Part shown: piece by piece, positions 42,938 to 51,400 of the stretch
How the letters are laid out: each line of letters begins with the position of its first letter
How positions within the stretch are numbered: position 1 is the stretch's first letter
Source: CAYOXD01 sp964407825
Lineage (GTDB): Bacteria; Desulfobacterota; Desulfobacteria; Desulfobacterales; JAFDDL01
DNA: 64,000 nucleotides
Assembly (NCBI GenBank): GCA_964407825.1
Contig: CAYOXD010000004.1
Span: 18,178-82,177 of the forward strand
Reading direction: 5' to 3'
Program-made: the position numbers and the translations under genes
Notes under the pieces: generated by a model
What the model was told of the DNA's origin: nothing
Seen by the model: the letters and a program-made list of their open reading frames with translations, nothing else
Databases searched by the model: none

Positions 42938-43675
42938 ATGTACCCCCGCACACATCGCGCAACATTCGGATTGGGAGGCTCCCTGACTCCCTTGGGCAAG
43001 GGGATGCTGGTGGTCTACGTGTCGGTCTATATTTTGGAATTGATCGGGGAAAAATGGATGGGCATGCCGCTTTACCACTGGCTGGCGCTCAACCCGATCG
43101 CAAGCGGCCAGTTTCACCCGTGGCAGTTGGTCACCCACCCGCTGGTTCACGACCCGGCCGCACCCCTGGGGTTCCTGATCAACTGCGTGGTGTTCTATTT
43201 TTTTTCCGGTCCCCTGGAGGCGGCTCTCGGCACCAGCGGCTTTCTCCGGCTCTACCTCGGTGCGGCCGCCGGCGGGGCCATTGCCGGTCTGACCTTCAGC
43301 AGTCTGGTGGGCTGGAGCTTCCCCTATGCCGGCATGATGCCGAGCCTGCTGGCCCTGATTGTAACATTCGGCCTTCTGCGGCCCGAAGCCACCATCCTGC
43401 TCATGTTCATTCTTCCCGTAAGGGCCAAATACATCAGCTACGGCACCATCCTCATCACCGCCCTGACCTTCCTGGCCAGAACCAATGCTTACGGGGCCTA
43501 CCACCTGGGGGGGATAGCCCTGGGCTATCTCTTCTTCCGTTCATCAGGCCGGTGGTTTGACGTCAATTGGTGGAAGTTGAAATATTTCGAATATACCCTG
43601 AGAAAGAAGCGTTCCCGATTCACCGTCATCGACGGCAAAAAGCATGATAAAAAGGGAAAACCGACCCTTCATTGA
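42938..43675 (+). CDS. Rhomboid-family membrane protein lacking the catalytic serine
   Basis: A 245-residue protein with about six membrane helices. Rhomboid features are HPWQLVTHPLVHD, the GPLEAALGTSGFLRLYLGAAAG region given in part, and YHLGGIALGYLFF with the second catalytic His189. The serine motif (G-x-S-G/P) reads AGMMPSLLAL, so Met134 takes the place of the nucleophile. It should therefore be proteolytically inactive and may bind membrane proteins as other pseudo-rhomboids do. The C-terminus is a basic cytosolic tail (LRKKRSRFTVIDGKKHDKKG). The ATG at 42938 follows GGAAAGAG. Confidence 0.85.
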   Translation: MYPRTHRATFGLGGSLTPLGKGMLVVYVSVYILELIGEKWMGMPLYHWLALNPIASGQFHPWQLVTHPLVHDPAAPLGFLINCVVFYFFSGPLEAALGTSGFLRLYLGAAAGGAIAGLTFSSLVGWSFPYAGMMPSLLALIVTFGLLRPEATILLMFILPVRAKYISYGTILITALTFLARTNAYGAYHLGGIALGYLFFRSSGRWFDVNWWKLKYFEYTLRKKRSRFTVIDGKKHDKKGKPTLH

Positions 43676-43747
43676 TCCGCCCTGCCGTCCGCTTTTCCAT
43701 CTGCGCGCTGCGCGGGGACGAGGCCACATCGATCTTAGAACCATTCA

Positions 43748-43808
43748 TGCCTATCCGTTTAGCTCCCAAGGAGGTGTGTCCTTCGGTGGGGAGATAACCG
43801 GATAGGCA
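43748..43808 (+). repeat. Nested three-part inverted repeat in a convergent intergenic region
   Basis: An outer 10-bp perfect stem TGCCTATCCG (43748-43757) with CGGATAGGCA (43799-43808) encloses CTCCC/GGGAG (43763-43767 with 43789-43793) and then AAGGA/TCCTT (43768-43772 with 43779-43783) around a 6-base loop. It lies between two convergent genes, and could be a bidirectional processing or termination structure or a structured RNA. Confidence 0.55.
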
Positions 43809-43818
43809 GGAAATGATT

Positions 43819-44325
43819 CTAGCGGGTGCGCCTGGTGTTCTTCCTGAATTTTACGAAGAACCCAAGGCCCCACACCACCGTAAATCCGATGTAGAGTCCG
43901 AGGCTGAGCCTGGGATGCGTCAGGGCGTCTGCTTTTCCAAGGGCCACTTGAAAGGTCTGGCTGAACAGGTCCATCAGAAGAAGAAGCGTTGCTGAAGCGA
44001 ACCAGAGGTTATAGGAAAACATGAAATCGAATGTTTCCTGCTTTCGCTCACCGGACAACCAGTGTTCCTTATTGGGCATGTTGATCAAGGACAGGGGGAT
44101 CTTCGAGATGCCAAAGCTGATACCAAGAAATAGCAGGGCACAGATCCCTGTGGTGACAAGGTAGACACTGATCAGGGACTCTTTTGTGGCCCATGCGTCC
44201 GGCTTTCCCGACGCTCCGAAATGGGAGGCGACCCGCTCGGGCAGCAGGGGGTAGTAGCTCACCGCCTGCACCACACAGAGCGCACACAGCGTAAGAAACA
44301 GGATAAGCGATATCTTTCGCATCAT
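43819..44325 (-). CDS. DUF1648-domain membrane protein
   Basis: A 168-residue membrane protein with four hydrophobic segments. The N-terminal part YYPLLPERVASHFGASGKPD matches the DUF1648 motif (short loop after the first helix with P-x-x-H-F-x-x-x-G). Further helices are at LISVYLVTTGICALLFLGI, FASATLLLLMDLF and LYIGFTVVWGLGFFV. DUF1648 proteins include SdpI-type immunity proteins, but most members are uncharacterised. The ATG at 44325 lies downstream of an AGAAGGTG ribosome-binding site. Confidence 0.82.
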   Translation of the reverse strand: MMRKISLILFLTLCALCVVQAVSYYPLLPERVASHFGASGKPDAWATKESLISVYLVTTGICALLFLGISFGISKIPLSLINMPNKEHWLSGERKQETFDFMFSYNLWFASATLLLLMDLFSQTFQVALGKADALTHPRLSLGLYIGFTVVWGLGFFVKFRKNTRRTR

Positions 44326-44415
44326 TCACCTTCTCTTTAGAGGTAGGTTCAAAACCTCTCCTCGGGCGCCATGTCTGCGTTGAACTTGATTTACTTTACT
44401 GCGAAGGAGGGAAAT

Positions 44416-45144
44416 TTGTCAAGAAGGACCTCCAAGAACACAGCGAAGAAACACACGGTTTTTCTCACTAACGCTGAAGCGATCGATGCCGTTTGCCGGG
44501 ACCTTCGGCAGTACCCTTCCCAGCCGCTGCTGCTCCGCGCACTGACCCAACTGGTCCTGGGGGATGAAACGATCGTCTCCTGGCAGAAAGATGGAAGCGG
44601 CCTTTCCCTGATGGACCCGGCCTGTCGAAAGCCTCGTTTCCTGTCCCCGGATCAGCTCGCCGAATTGCTCTGCACCGAGCTCACACGAAGCCCCCCCTCG
44701 ATTCACCTTCTGGCAAGGATCTGCGGCTGTGTCTTCCATGAACGCACCCGTCCCCTCAGGGGGGAGGCAGATGCCGGAGGCGGTATCCTCCTTGAGACCG
44801 GGATGGAACATTTCCAGTGCCGCCGGTGCGCTCGGTGCTGCCGCCACCTTGATTACCACGGCGAGCTGTCGGATGCGGATTACCGGCTTTGGCAGCGTCT
44901 GGGGCGAGCAGACATTTTGCGATATGTCAGGGTCATACGCAAGAATGACGACATCGTCGCCTACCGAATCTGGCTGGATCCGGCCAGGGGGCAACTCATG
45001 GATGGATGCCCATGGCTCGAGCGTGTCCCCGACAAGAACCAGTACCGATGCCTCATATACGATGTCAGACCGGGCATCTGCCACCAGTACCCCGGAAGCC
45101 GGAAACACGGTCGCATGACCGGCTGCCCCGGATTCGAGAAGTGA
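44416..45144 (+). CDS. YkgJ-type cysteine-cluster protein
   Basis: A 242-residue protein with a C-terminal metal-cluster region: CRRCARCCRHLDYHG, then DGCPWLE, RCLIYDVRPGICHQYPG and GCPGF, the conserved pattern of the YkgJ (zinc or iron binding) family. The N-terminal 130 residues are a helical region I cannot assign (AVCRDLRQYPSQPLLLRALT). I chose the TTG at 44416, which has AGGAGG five bases upstream, over an ATG at 44371 without a ribosome-binding site. Confidence 0.82.
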   Translation: MSRRTSKNTAKKHTVFLTNAEAIDAVCRDLRQYPSQPLLLRALTQLVLGDETIVSWQKDGSGLSLMDPACRKPRFLSPDQLAELLCTELTRSPPSIHLLARICGCVFHERTRPLRGEADAGGGILLETGMEHFQCRRCARCCRHLDYHGELSDADYRLWQRLGRADILRYVRVIRKNDDIVAYRIWLDPARGQLMDGCPWLERVPDKNQYRCLIYDVRPGICHQYPGSRKHGRMTGCPGFEK

Positions 45145-45249
45145 AAGCAGGCGCATGGGGCAATAGGCCCCAAGGGAATCAAATCCGCCCCTCCTGCCCC
45201 CTGTGTGCTATCGCTTGAGGCCATGTCGGATAGGGTCTGATAACTGCGA

Positions 45250-45921
45250 TCAGGAAGTGATGGATCTGCCTCGAAGGAAGGCAACAACCGGTCCTTCCCA
45301 AATTCTGTCGGCCTCGACGACCTCGAACCCGTTGGTCTGTAGCAGATCGACAAGCTGTGTGAACTTGAAGCTCTGCCATACCGCCTGGGCCCCGTACTTT
45401 AGCGCCCAGTTAATCAAAAATTCATTATCTGATGCACTAGAATCGCCGTAACAATAGGTGATGAGCAGCAGTTCGCCGCCGGGTTTGAGAACACGGCTCA
45501 TCTCCATGAGGGCCATTGCTGGCTGGGTCATTGTCTGCAGGGCATTAACACTCATTACAGTGTCAAAGCTGTGGTTTTCAAATGGCAGATCACAGGCATC
45601 AGCCTGTTGGAAATAAACATTTGCAGGCTCGGATGCCAGCTTTTCCTCTGCGATCTGTATCATCTCGGGTGTCACGTCCACACCCCATACTTCCTCGCAA
45701 TGCTGTGAAATACGGATACTCAGGTCCCCCGGTCCGCAACCGACATCGAGGAGCCGGAGGGTGGAATCAATGTATTTTGTAAGGATGTTCCAGTTAACCT
45801 CGTACTGGTCCTGAAAGTCATTGGATATCCACTCGTCATAATCTTCGGCGGCTGCCTTCCAAAAACGCTGCTCCATTTCAAGCCAGCCCTCATTGCAATT
45901 AGTATATGTATCGTAAGTCAT
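45250..45921 (-). CDS. SAM-dependent class I methyltransferase
   Basis: A 223-residue methyltransferase: WKAAAEDYDEWISNDF, motif I RLLDVGCGPGDLSIRI, VWGVDVTPEMIQIAEEK, DLPFENHSFDTVMSVNAL, and MSRVLKPGGELLLITYC. This is the UbiE/MenG-like fold that methylates small molecules. The substrate is unknown. The ATG at 45921 has GGAAAG upstream; a GTG two codons earlier is also possible. A promoter is seen at 46055-46084. Confidence 0.88.
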   Translation of the reverse strand: MTYDTYTNCNEGWLEMEQRFWKAAAEDYDEWISNDFQDQYEVNWNILTKYIDSTLRLLDVGCGPGDLSIRISQHCEEVWGVDVTPEMIQIAEEKLASEPANVYFQQADACDLPFENHSFDTVMSVNALQTMTQPAMALMEMSRVLKPGGELLLITYCYGDSSASDNEFLINWALKYGAQAVWQSFKFTQLVDLLQTNGFEVVEADRIWEGPVVAFLRGRSITS

Positions 45922-46054
45922 GTTCACTTTCCGGTAGTCGGGGTCTTTCCATGCCTCATCTTCGGATGCTCCGCCATAAAGCAGATTATGGCCACAACCC
46001 TGTGGAGCGCATTAACATAACGTTCAAAAGCGCCATCATCAGCAAATGTGGCGT

Positions 46055-46084
46055 GATATAGGATAGGGACTCGTCTTATGTCAA
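46055..46084 (-). promoter_or_regulatory. Promoter for the methyltransferase gene
   Basis: On the minus strand: TTGACA (46084-46079), an 18-base spacer and TATATC (46060-46055), about 135 bases before the ATG at 45921. Confidence 0.5.
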
Positions 46085-46183
46085 TATAAATATAACTAAA
46101 AGAGTCACTTGACGCTGTTGCGTGTGGCGCAGAACGCCTGGCCGATCACGGCCGGGTTTAATGGACCTTGTTCGGCTATAATC

Positions 46184-46297
46184 GCCGCAGGCACAGGCGT
46201 TCAGTTGCGGTCAGTTGAACCTGCTGATACAATACCGTATCGAAGTGACCCTAATGGGGATATATTGGAGTTTACCTATGAAGAACACGATGCTATT
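46184..46297 (+). pseudogene. C-terminal fragment of a VOC/glyoxalase-type protein
   Basis: One frame reads AAGTGVQLRSVEPADTIPYR then SDPNGDILEFTYEE, matching the last strand-turn-strand of vicinal-oxygen-chelate proteins (the DPDGN-x-IEF motif). The rest of that domain is absent upstream, and the frame runs into the start of the Old Yellow Enzyme gene. It is most likely the tail of a broken gene. Confidence 0.45.
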
Positions 46298-47351
46298 CAG
46301 CCCGCTCCATCTCAAAGGAATCGTTTTTCGCAACCGGATTTTCGTGTCCCCCATGTGCCAGTATTCGAGCGAGGACGGAATCCCGACGGACTGGCACCTG
46401 GTCCATCTGGGCAGCCGCGCCGTTGGCGGGGCCGCGCTGGTGATGGTGGAGGCATCGGCGGTATCGCCCGCCGGGCGGATCAGCCGTGGGGATTCGGGCA
46501 TCTGGTCCCTGGATCACAGCGACGCGTTTCGGCGCATCACCGCATTCATCAAATCCCAGGGGGCGGTTCCAGGCATGCAGATCGCCCACGCGGGCCGCAA
46601 AGCGTCCACAGAGGTACCATGGAAAGGTGGCCGCCCCCTCGGCGAAGAGGCCGGCGGCTGGCAGCCCCTGGCCCCGAGTGCGATCCCCTTCGATGAGGGC
46701 TGGCCGGAGCCGCTCGAAATGTCACCTGCCGACATGGAACGCGTTGTGGGCGAATTCGAGGCAGCCGCCCGTTACAGTCTCGAAGCAGGCTTTGAAGTTC
46801 TGGAGATCCACATGGCCCATGGCTACCTGGCGCATGAGTTTCTCTCTCCGCTTTCCAACCACCGCGGCGATGAATATGGCGGCAGCCTGGAGAATCGAAT
46901 ACGATTTCCGCTGCGGATCGCGCGCGCCGTTCGGGCGGTATGGCCGGATCATCTGCCTCTTTTTGTCCGAATCTCCTGCACGGACTGGGTCGAGGGGGGC
47001 TGGGACCTGCCCCAATCCATCGCTCTGTGCCGTGAACTGGCGGCCCTGGGGGTGGACCTCATCGACTGCTCGAGCGCTGCCCTGGTACCTTATGCCACCA
47101 TTCCGATCGCACCCGGCTTCCAGGTACCTTTTTCCGCTGCCATCCGCGAAAGCCTCGGCATCGCAACCGCCGCCGTGGGCCTGATCACCCACCCGGTGCA
47201 GGCCGAGCAGATCCTCGCGACCGGTCAGGCCGATGCCGTACTGATGGCGAGAGAATTCCTGCGTCAGCCCTATTGGCCGCTGCACGCCGCAAAAACCCTG
47301 GGTGTGGAATTCCCCTGGCCCCGCCAGTATGAACGCGCCAAACCGGAATAA
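46278..47351 (+). CDS. NADH:flavin oxidoreductase, Old Yellow Enzyme family (YqjM class)
   Basis: A 357-residue FMN enzyme that reduces activated C=C bonds. The TIM-barrel motifs are all present: LFSPLHLKGIVFRNRIFVSP, MCQYSSEDG with the Cys of the thermophilic-like YqjM class, the QIAHAGRK His pair, EIHMAHGYLAHEFLSPLSNH with the active-site region, and DAVLMAREFLRQPYWPLHAA for FMN phosphate. The ATG at 46278 with GGAG eight bases upstream gives the normal start. Upstream sequence belongs to a VOC gene fragment. It precedes lspA in the same direction with 79 bases between. Confidence 0.94.
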   Translation: MKNTMLFSPLHLKGIVFRNRIFVSPMCQYSSEDGIPTDWHLVHLGSRAVGGAALVMVEASAVSPAGRISRGDSGIWSLDHSDAFRRITAFIKSQGAVPGMQIAHAGRKASTEVPWKGGRPLGEEAGGWQPLAPSAIPFDEGWPEPLEMSPADMERVVGEFEAAARYSLEAGFEVLEIHMAHGYLAHEFLSPLSNHRGDEYGGSLENRIRFPLRIARAVRAVWPDHLPLFVRISCTDWVEGGWDLPQSIALCRELAALGVDLIDCSSAALVPYATIPIAPGFQVPFSAAIRESLGIATAAVGLITHPVQAEQILATGQADAVLMAREFLRQPYWPLHAAKTLGVEFPWPRQYERAKPE

Positions 47352-47430
47352 AAGGAGAGAATGGGCTCGACGTCTGGACGGGTGCCATGGGAGGAGCACA
47401 GCGTTACATACAGTACTCAAATGGAGAAAA

Positions 47431-47964
47431 ATGTGGCGCGGAAGAAATGGATATCTTCGTATGCTGAAAAATAAAGCGAGAAAATACAGGTTACTCCTGG
47501 CGCTGTTAATATCGTTTTCATGCATCGTCTGCGATCAGGCGACAAAAGACATTGCCACCAGGGCACTCGAGGACGCGCCGCCAAAATCATTTCTTGCCGA
47601 TACCATAAGGCTTGATTATTCCCTGAATCCAGGGGGGTTTCTGAGTCTTGGAAGCAGCTTGCCGCCCGATGCCCGGAGGTGGATATTCATTTCGTTCACC
47701 TCATGCACGATTCTGGCACTCTTCATATTCCTTTGCCTGAAACCCGATATCCCGCTCCCCCTGTTCACGGCGTTTGTTCTTATACTCGCTGGCGGTATCG
47801 GGAACCTGATCGACCGGGTGTGGAACCACGGACTCGTTCGAGATTTCATCAATATCGGAATCGGTCCTGTGCGTACCGGAATTTTCAACCTTGCCGATAT
47901 TGCTGTCACGGTGGGTGCTGCCGCGCTTTTGTACCTGTCCTTCCGAAACAATACGGACCGCTAA
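47431..47964 (+). CDS. lspA: Lipoprotein signal peptidase II
   Basis: LspA cleaves prolipoproteins at the lipobox in the inner membrane. The 177-residue protein has four membrane helices and the catalytic aspartates in GLVRDFINIG and FNLADIAVTVG, with GNLIDRVWN and CDQATKD as further family motifs. I chose the ATG at 47431 (GGAG just upstream); an internal ATG at 47461 would give a more usual length of 167 residues. Confidence 0.93.
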   Translation: MWRGRNGYLRMLKNKARKYRLLLALLISFSCIVCDQATKDIATRALEDAPPKSFLADTIRLDYSLNPGGFLSLGSSLPPDARRWIFISFTSCTILALFIFLCLKPDIPLPLFTAFVLILAGGIGNLIDRVWNHGLVRDFINIGIGPVRTGIFNLADIAVTVGAAALLYLSFRNNTDR

Positions 47965-48008
47965 GGGGCCACGCCGACTTCACCACCTGCGCCGAATAAG
48001 CTTTCCAT

Positions 48009-48028
48009 GCCGTTCACCGAGAATTGCT
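48009..48028 (+). repeat. 20-bp dispersed intergenic repeat, copy B
   Basis: GCCGTTCACCGAGAATTGCT lies between lspA and the convergent NifX-like gene. It differs from copy A (8420-8439) and copy C (57759-57778) by one base each. Confidence 0.45.
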
Positions 48029-48029
48029 G

Positions 48030-48401
48030 CTACAGCCCGTGGTGGTGGCCACCGCCGCAGGGGCTCGATCCGTCCACGGTCCGGATAAACGTCAGCTGCC
48101 TGCTCTCCATGGCATCCAGGGCTTCCCGGGCCGTCATGCCCCCCGCCGCGTAACGGGTCACGCCATCGTCGGCCAGCAGGTCGAAGGCTTTCTCGCTCAA
48201 CCTGCCGGTGATGACGGCCTCGCATCGGTGTTCCAGGACCACCCGGGCAAGCTCCTGGTCGGAACCTGCCGTGACGCAGTGCGCAACAGGCGTGTACGCC
48301 ATGGTGTCGACATTGACAATGAGCAGATAGGGACTCTGGGCGAAATCGTAAAACACCGAGCTGTCCAGCGTGGCATCCGAGGTGGTGATGGCAATGTTCA
48401 T
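48030..48401 (-). CDS. NifX/NafY-like dinitrogenase cofactor-binding-domain protein
   Basis: A 123-residue protein of the NifB/NifX-type cofactor-binding fold: MNIAITTSDATLDSSVFYDFAQ, given in part, VLEHRCEAVITGRLSEKAFDLL, and DDGVTRYAAGGMTAREALDAM. It ends in a His-rich tail CGGGHHHGL suited to metal binding. Many such proteins outside nitrogen fixation are of unknown role in iron-molybdenum or other metal handling. The ATG at 48401 has GGAAG upstream. It follows the large synthase gene on the same strand after 44 bases. Confidence 0.87.
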   Translation of the reverse strand: MNIAITTSDATLDSSVFYDFAQSPYLLIVNVDTMAYTPVAHCVTAGSDQELARVVLEHRCEAVITGRLSEKAFDLLADDGVTRYAAGGMTAREALDAMESRQLTFIRTVDGSSPCGGGHHHGL

Positions 48402-48445
48402 GAACGCAGCTTCCCTTTCAGAATGCATGAGGTGAGTGTTGCAGC

Positions 48446-51400
48446 CTAACCCGCCGCCGCCTGCCTGTCCGGCTTGAAGGCGCGGTAGAGGGAGCGGTCC
48501 ACGACGGCCTCGTAGCCCGTGAAGGTGGCGATCACACCGCCCCGCTCGTCGATGAAGGTAAAATCGCCGGTCATCTTGTGGGGCAGTCTTTCCATCACCT
48601 CCAGGACGGCGGTCACCCCGCTTTCCGGGAAGGCGCGGCAATACTGGCGGTACCGAGCCGTGTAGCTGGGAAGAGATACCGCGCCCATCTTCTCGTGACA
48701 CCAGAGGCAGGCCATCTGGAAGGCGCAGTCAAGGGCCAGGGGATCGCTGATCCAGCGGGTGCGAAGGGGGTCCGCCATCCACTTCTCCGGTTCCGGCGCA
48801 GCACTGATCTCCGCTGCCATACCCGCCTCCGAGAGCCCGATGATTCGGCGGATCCCCTGCAGGTCCGTGCCGTGAAAGAGGATATCGTCATACACCTCCC
48901 GCACCGATCTTTCGTAGGCGCCGAACCGGGTGACAAAATCCGGCGGAAGGACCGGCGCTTCGGGCATCCCCTGGCCGAGGACCACCCGGGCCCGGGAGTG
49001 GATCACATCCTTTCCGTCCACGACCCCGTTTCGGATTTCCACGTCCACCTCGTAAGCATCGCCCCTCTTTTTCGCCTTCCCCGCCATGAGCCGGATCTTC
49101 TTCACCTTGTTTTCAAGGCGGATCCCCTTCAGGAGGCGCATATCATCGAATCCCAAGAGCTGCAGCCCGGGGTTGCCGTGCATGGCGCCGTGGCCGATCC
49201 ACTCGGCCATGAGGGCGAAGGGAACCACGGGAATGCCGTCCAGGAGATGGGAGGCCAGGACCGGCAGCCGCGCCATATCGATCTCTCGCTTGAAAAGAAG
49301 CGAGAGCTCTGGTTGCGACGGCGGCGTCACAGAAGCCTTGGCGTCCGTAGCGGGGTCCGCGAGGGCGGCCCCCAGCACGACCTCCGCCGGAGCATTGACC
49401 CCGGTCTGGGCAAGCTCCCGCACCAGACAGCGGGCGCCCGCCTCCAGGGGGATGAGACCGATGCGGCGCTTTTCGAAAGCCCGCTTCAGGCTCTCCGTCA
49501 CCATACCGCCGTCCCAGGGGCCCCAGTTGATGGCCGTGACCCTGCAACCGGGCCGCAACGCCGCCTCCCGTGCGGCGATTTTGTTGAGCACCTCGTTGGC
49601 CATGGCGTAATCGGCCTGGCCCCGGTTGCCGAACCGGGCGGCCACGGAGGAAAAGAGGACCAGAAAACGCAGAGAATCCCGCGCCGTGGCATCGAGAAGA
49701 TGCCGCAATCCGCCGATTTTGGTTTCCAGCACCCGGGCCGCCTGGCCGGCGGTCTTTTCAACGAGCAGGCGGTCCTCCAGAACCCCTGCCCCGTGGATGA
49801 TACCCGAGACGGGGCCATAATTGTTTCGAATCTCATCCACCACTTCGGCAACCGCCTCCCGGTTTCGCACATCCACCTGGTAGTAGACGGCCCGAGCGCC
49901 CGCGGCGTCGATCCGCGCCAGAGTGTCGGCAATTTCACGGTTTGCCGCATAGCGCCGGTAGGCAGCCTCCACGGCCCGCGGCGAAGGGCTCTGGCCCTCG
50001 AACCCGTTCTGTAGGATGGCCCGCTTCATCTCCTTTTCAGAGGTACAGGGGCTCAGCCAGGCCGGCTCCTCGAAGGGCGCATCGGACCGGCCCAGGAGAA
50101 CGAGGCTCAGGGGGGCCACCCGGGCAAGGGCCAGGGCCGAAGCCGCCGTGACGCCCCGGGCGCCGCCGGTGACAACGAACACATCCTCGGCCGTGAGGAC
50201 CGGGTCCCCCCCGTCGGCGTCGGCGTAAGGGGCCGGGGCGAGGCGGAGAACGAGGCGGCCATCGGACCCCAGGCCCACCTCCGGATCCTGCCGGGAGGCG
50301 GGATCCAGAAGTTCGGCGCAGAGGCGGCGACCCGCCTCCGATGGATCCTCCTGCAGGTCCCCTGCGACATCGATGGCCCGGCAGGTGACGGCCTCCCATT
50401 CCATGGCCGCCGTTTTGACGAGCCCGCAGAGGCCGGCGGCGGCCGGTTTCGCCCCCCCCTTTCCGCCAAAGCCGAAAGCGCCGTCCATCCGGATGACGGC
50501 GGCAAAAAGGGCCGGCGGCTCGCCGGGAGCGGTCTGCCGGCTGAGGACCGGGCCCGCCTGGGCCGCAAGAAGAAGACTCTCCGTCAAAAAGGAGGTATCC
50601 CCCACCGCCCGGCCGTCGTCCGACAGGCGATCCGGATCGGCGATGAGGACAAGCCCGCAGGCATCGGCCGGGAAAACGCTCGTTTCGATGGCTTCGCCGA
50701 TCGCCGAGGCGGTAAGGATCTTGGCCGGTTGCCCGGCCGCGGCAAAGGCGGCCGACAGGGCTTCGGAGAGTCCGCCTGCGCCGTCATCCGTCAGGTAGAT
50801 CACCCTCGATGAATCGAGGGGTCCCAGGGGAGCCGATGAATAGAGAGGGGCGGCTTCCGGATTCACGATGTACCGGGGCACCGTCCCAGGGGAGGTGCCG
50901 GGCGCCGGTGCAGCGGTCTCCGTGGCGGCCGCACCGGGGGAGCCAGGGGCCGCCGACCGGGCTTCGGGTACGCCTTCCCCGGCGGAAGGACCGGCATCGG
51001 CCGTTGCCGCGACCGGCTCGGACAGGTACGAGATGATCTGTCCGAGGGTTTTAAGCCGCCCCATGACCTCCGGTTCCACCTGCGGCAGGCCCGGAAGGGC
51101 CTCTTCCAAGGTGGAGAGAATCTCCACACGCTTGATGGAATCGATCCCGAGATCCGACTCGATATCCATATCCGAATCCAGCATCTCCTCCGGATACCCG
51201 GTGAGCCTGCTCACCGTGGACAGGAGGCAGGCGCCGATTTCCGCCGCCTTGTCCATGCCGGTACCCCCTGGTTCCTCCCGGGGGGCCTGCCGGGGCGCGG
51301 AAACCGCTTGCACCCCGCTTTCCTGCCGGACCTCGCATCCCTCCTCGGTCAGGTAGGAGACGATCTGCCCCAGGGTTTTGAGCCGCCCCATGACCTCCGG

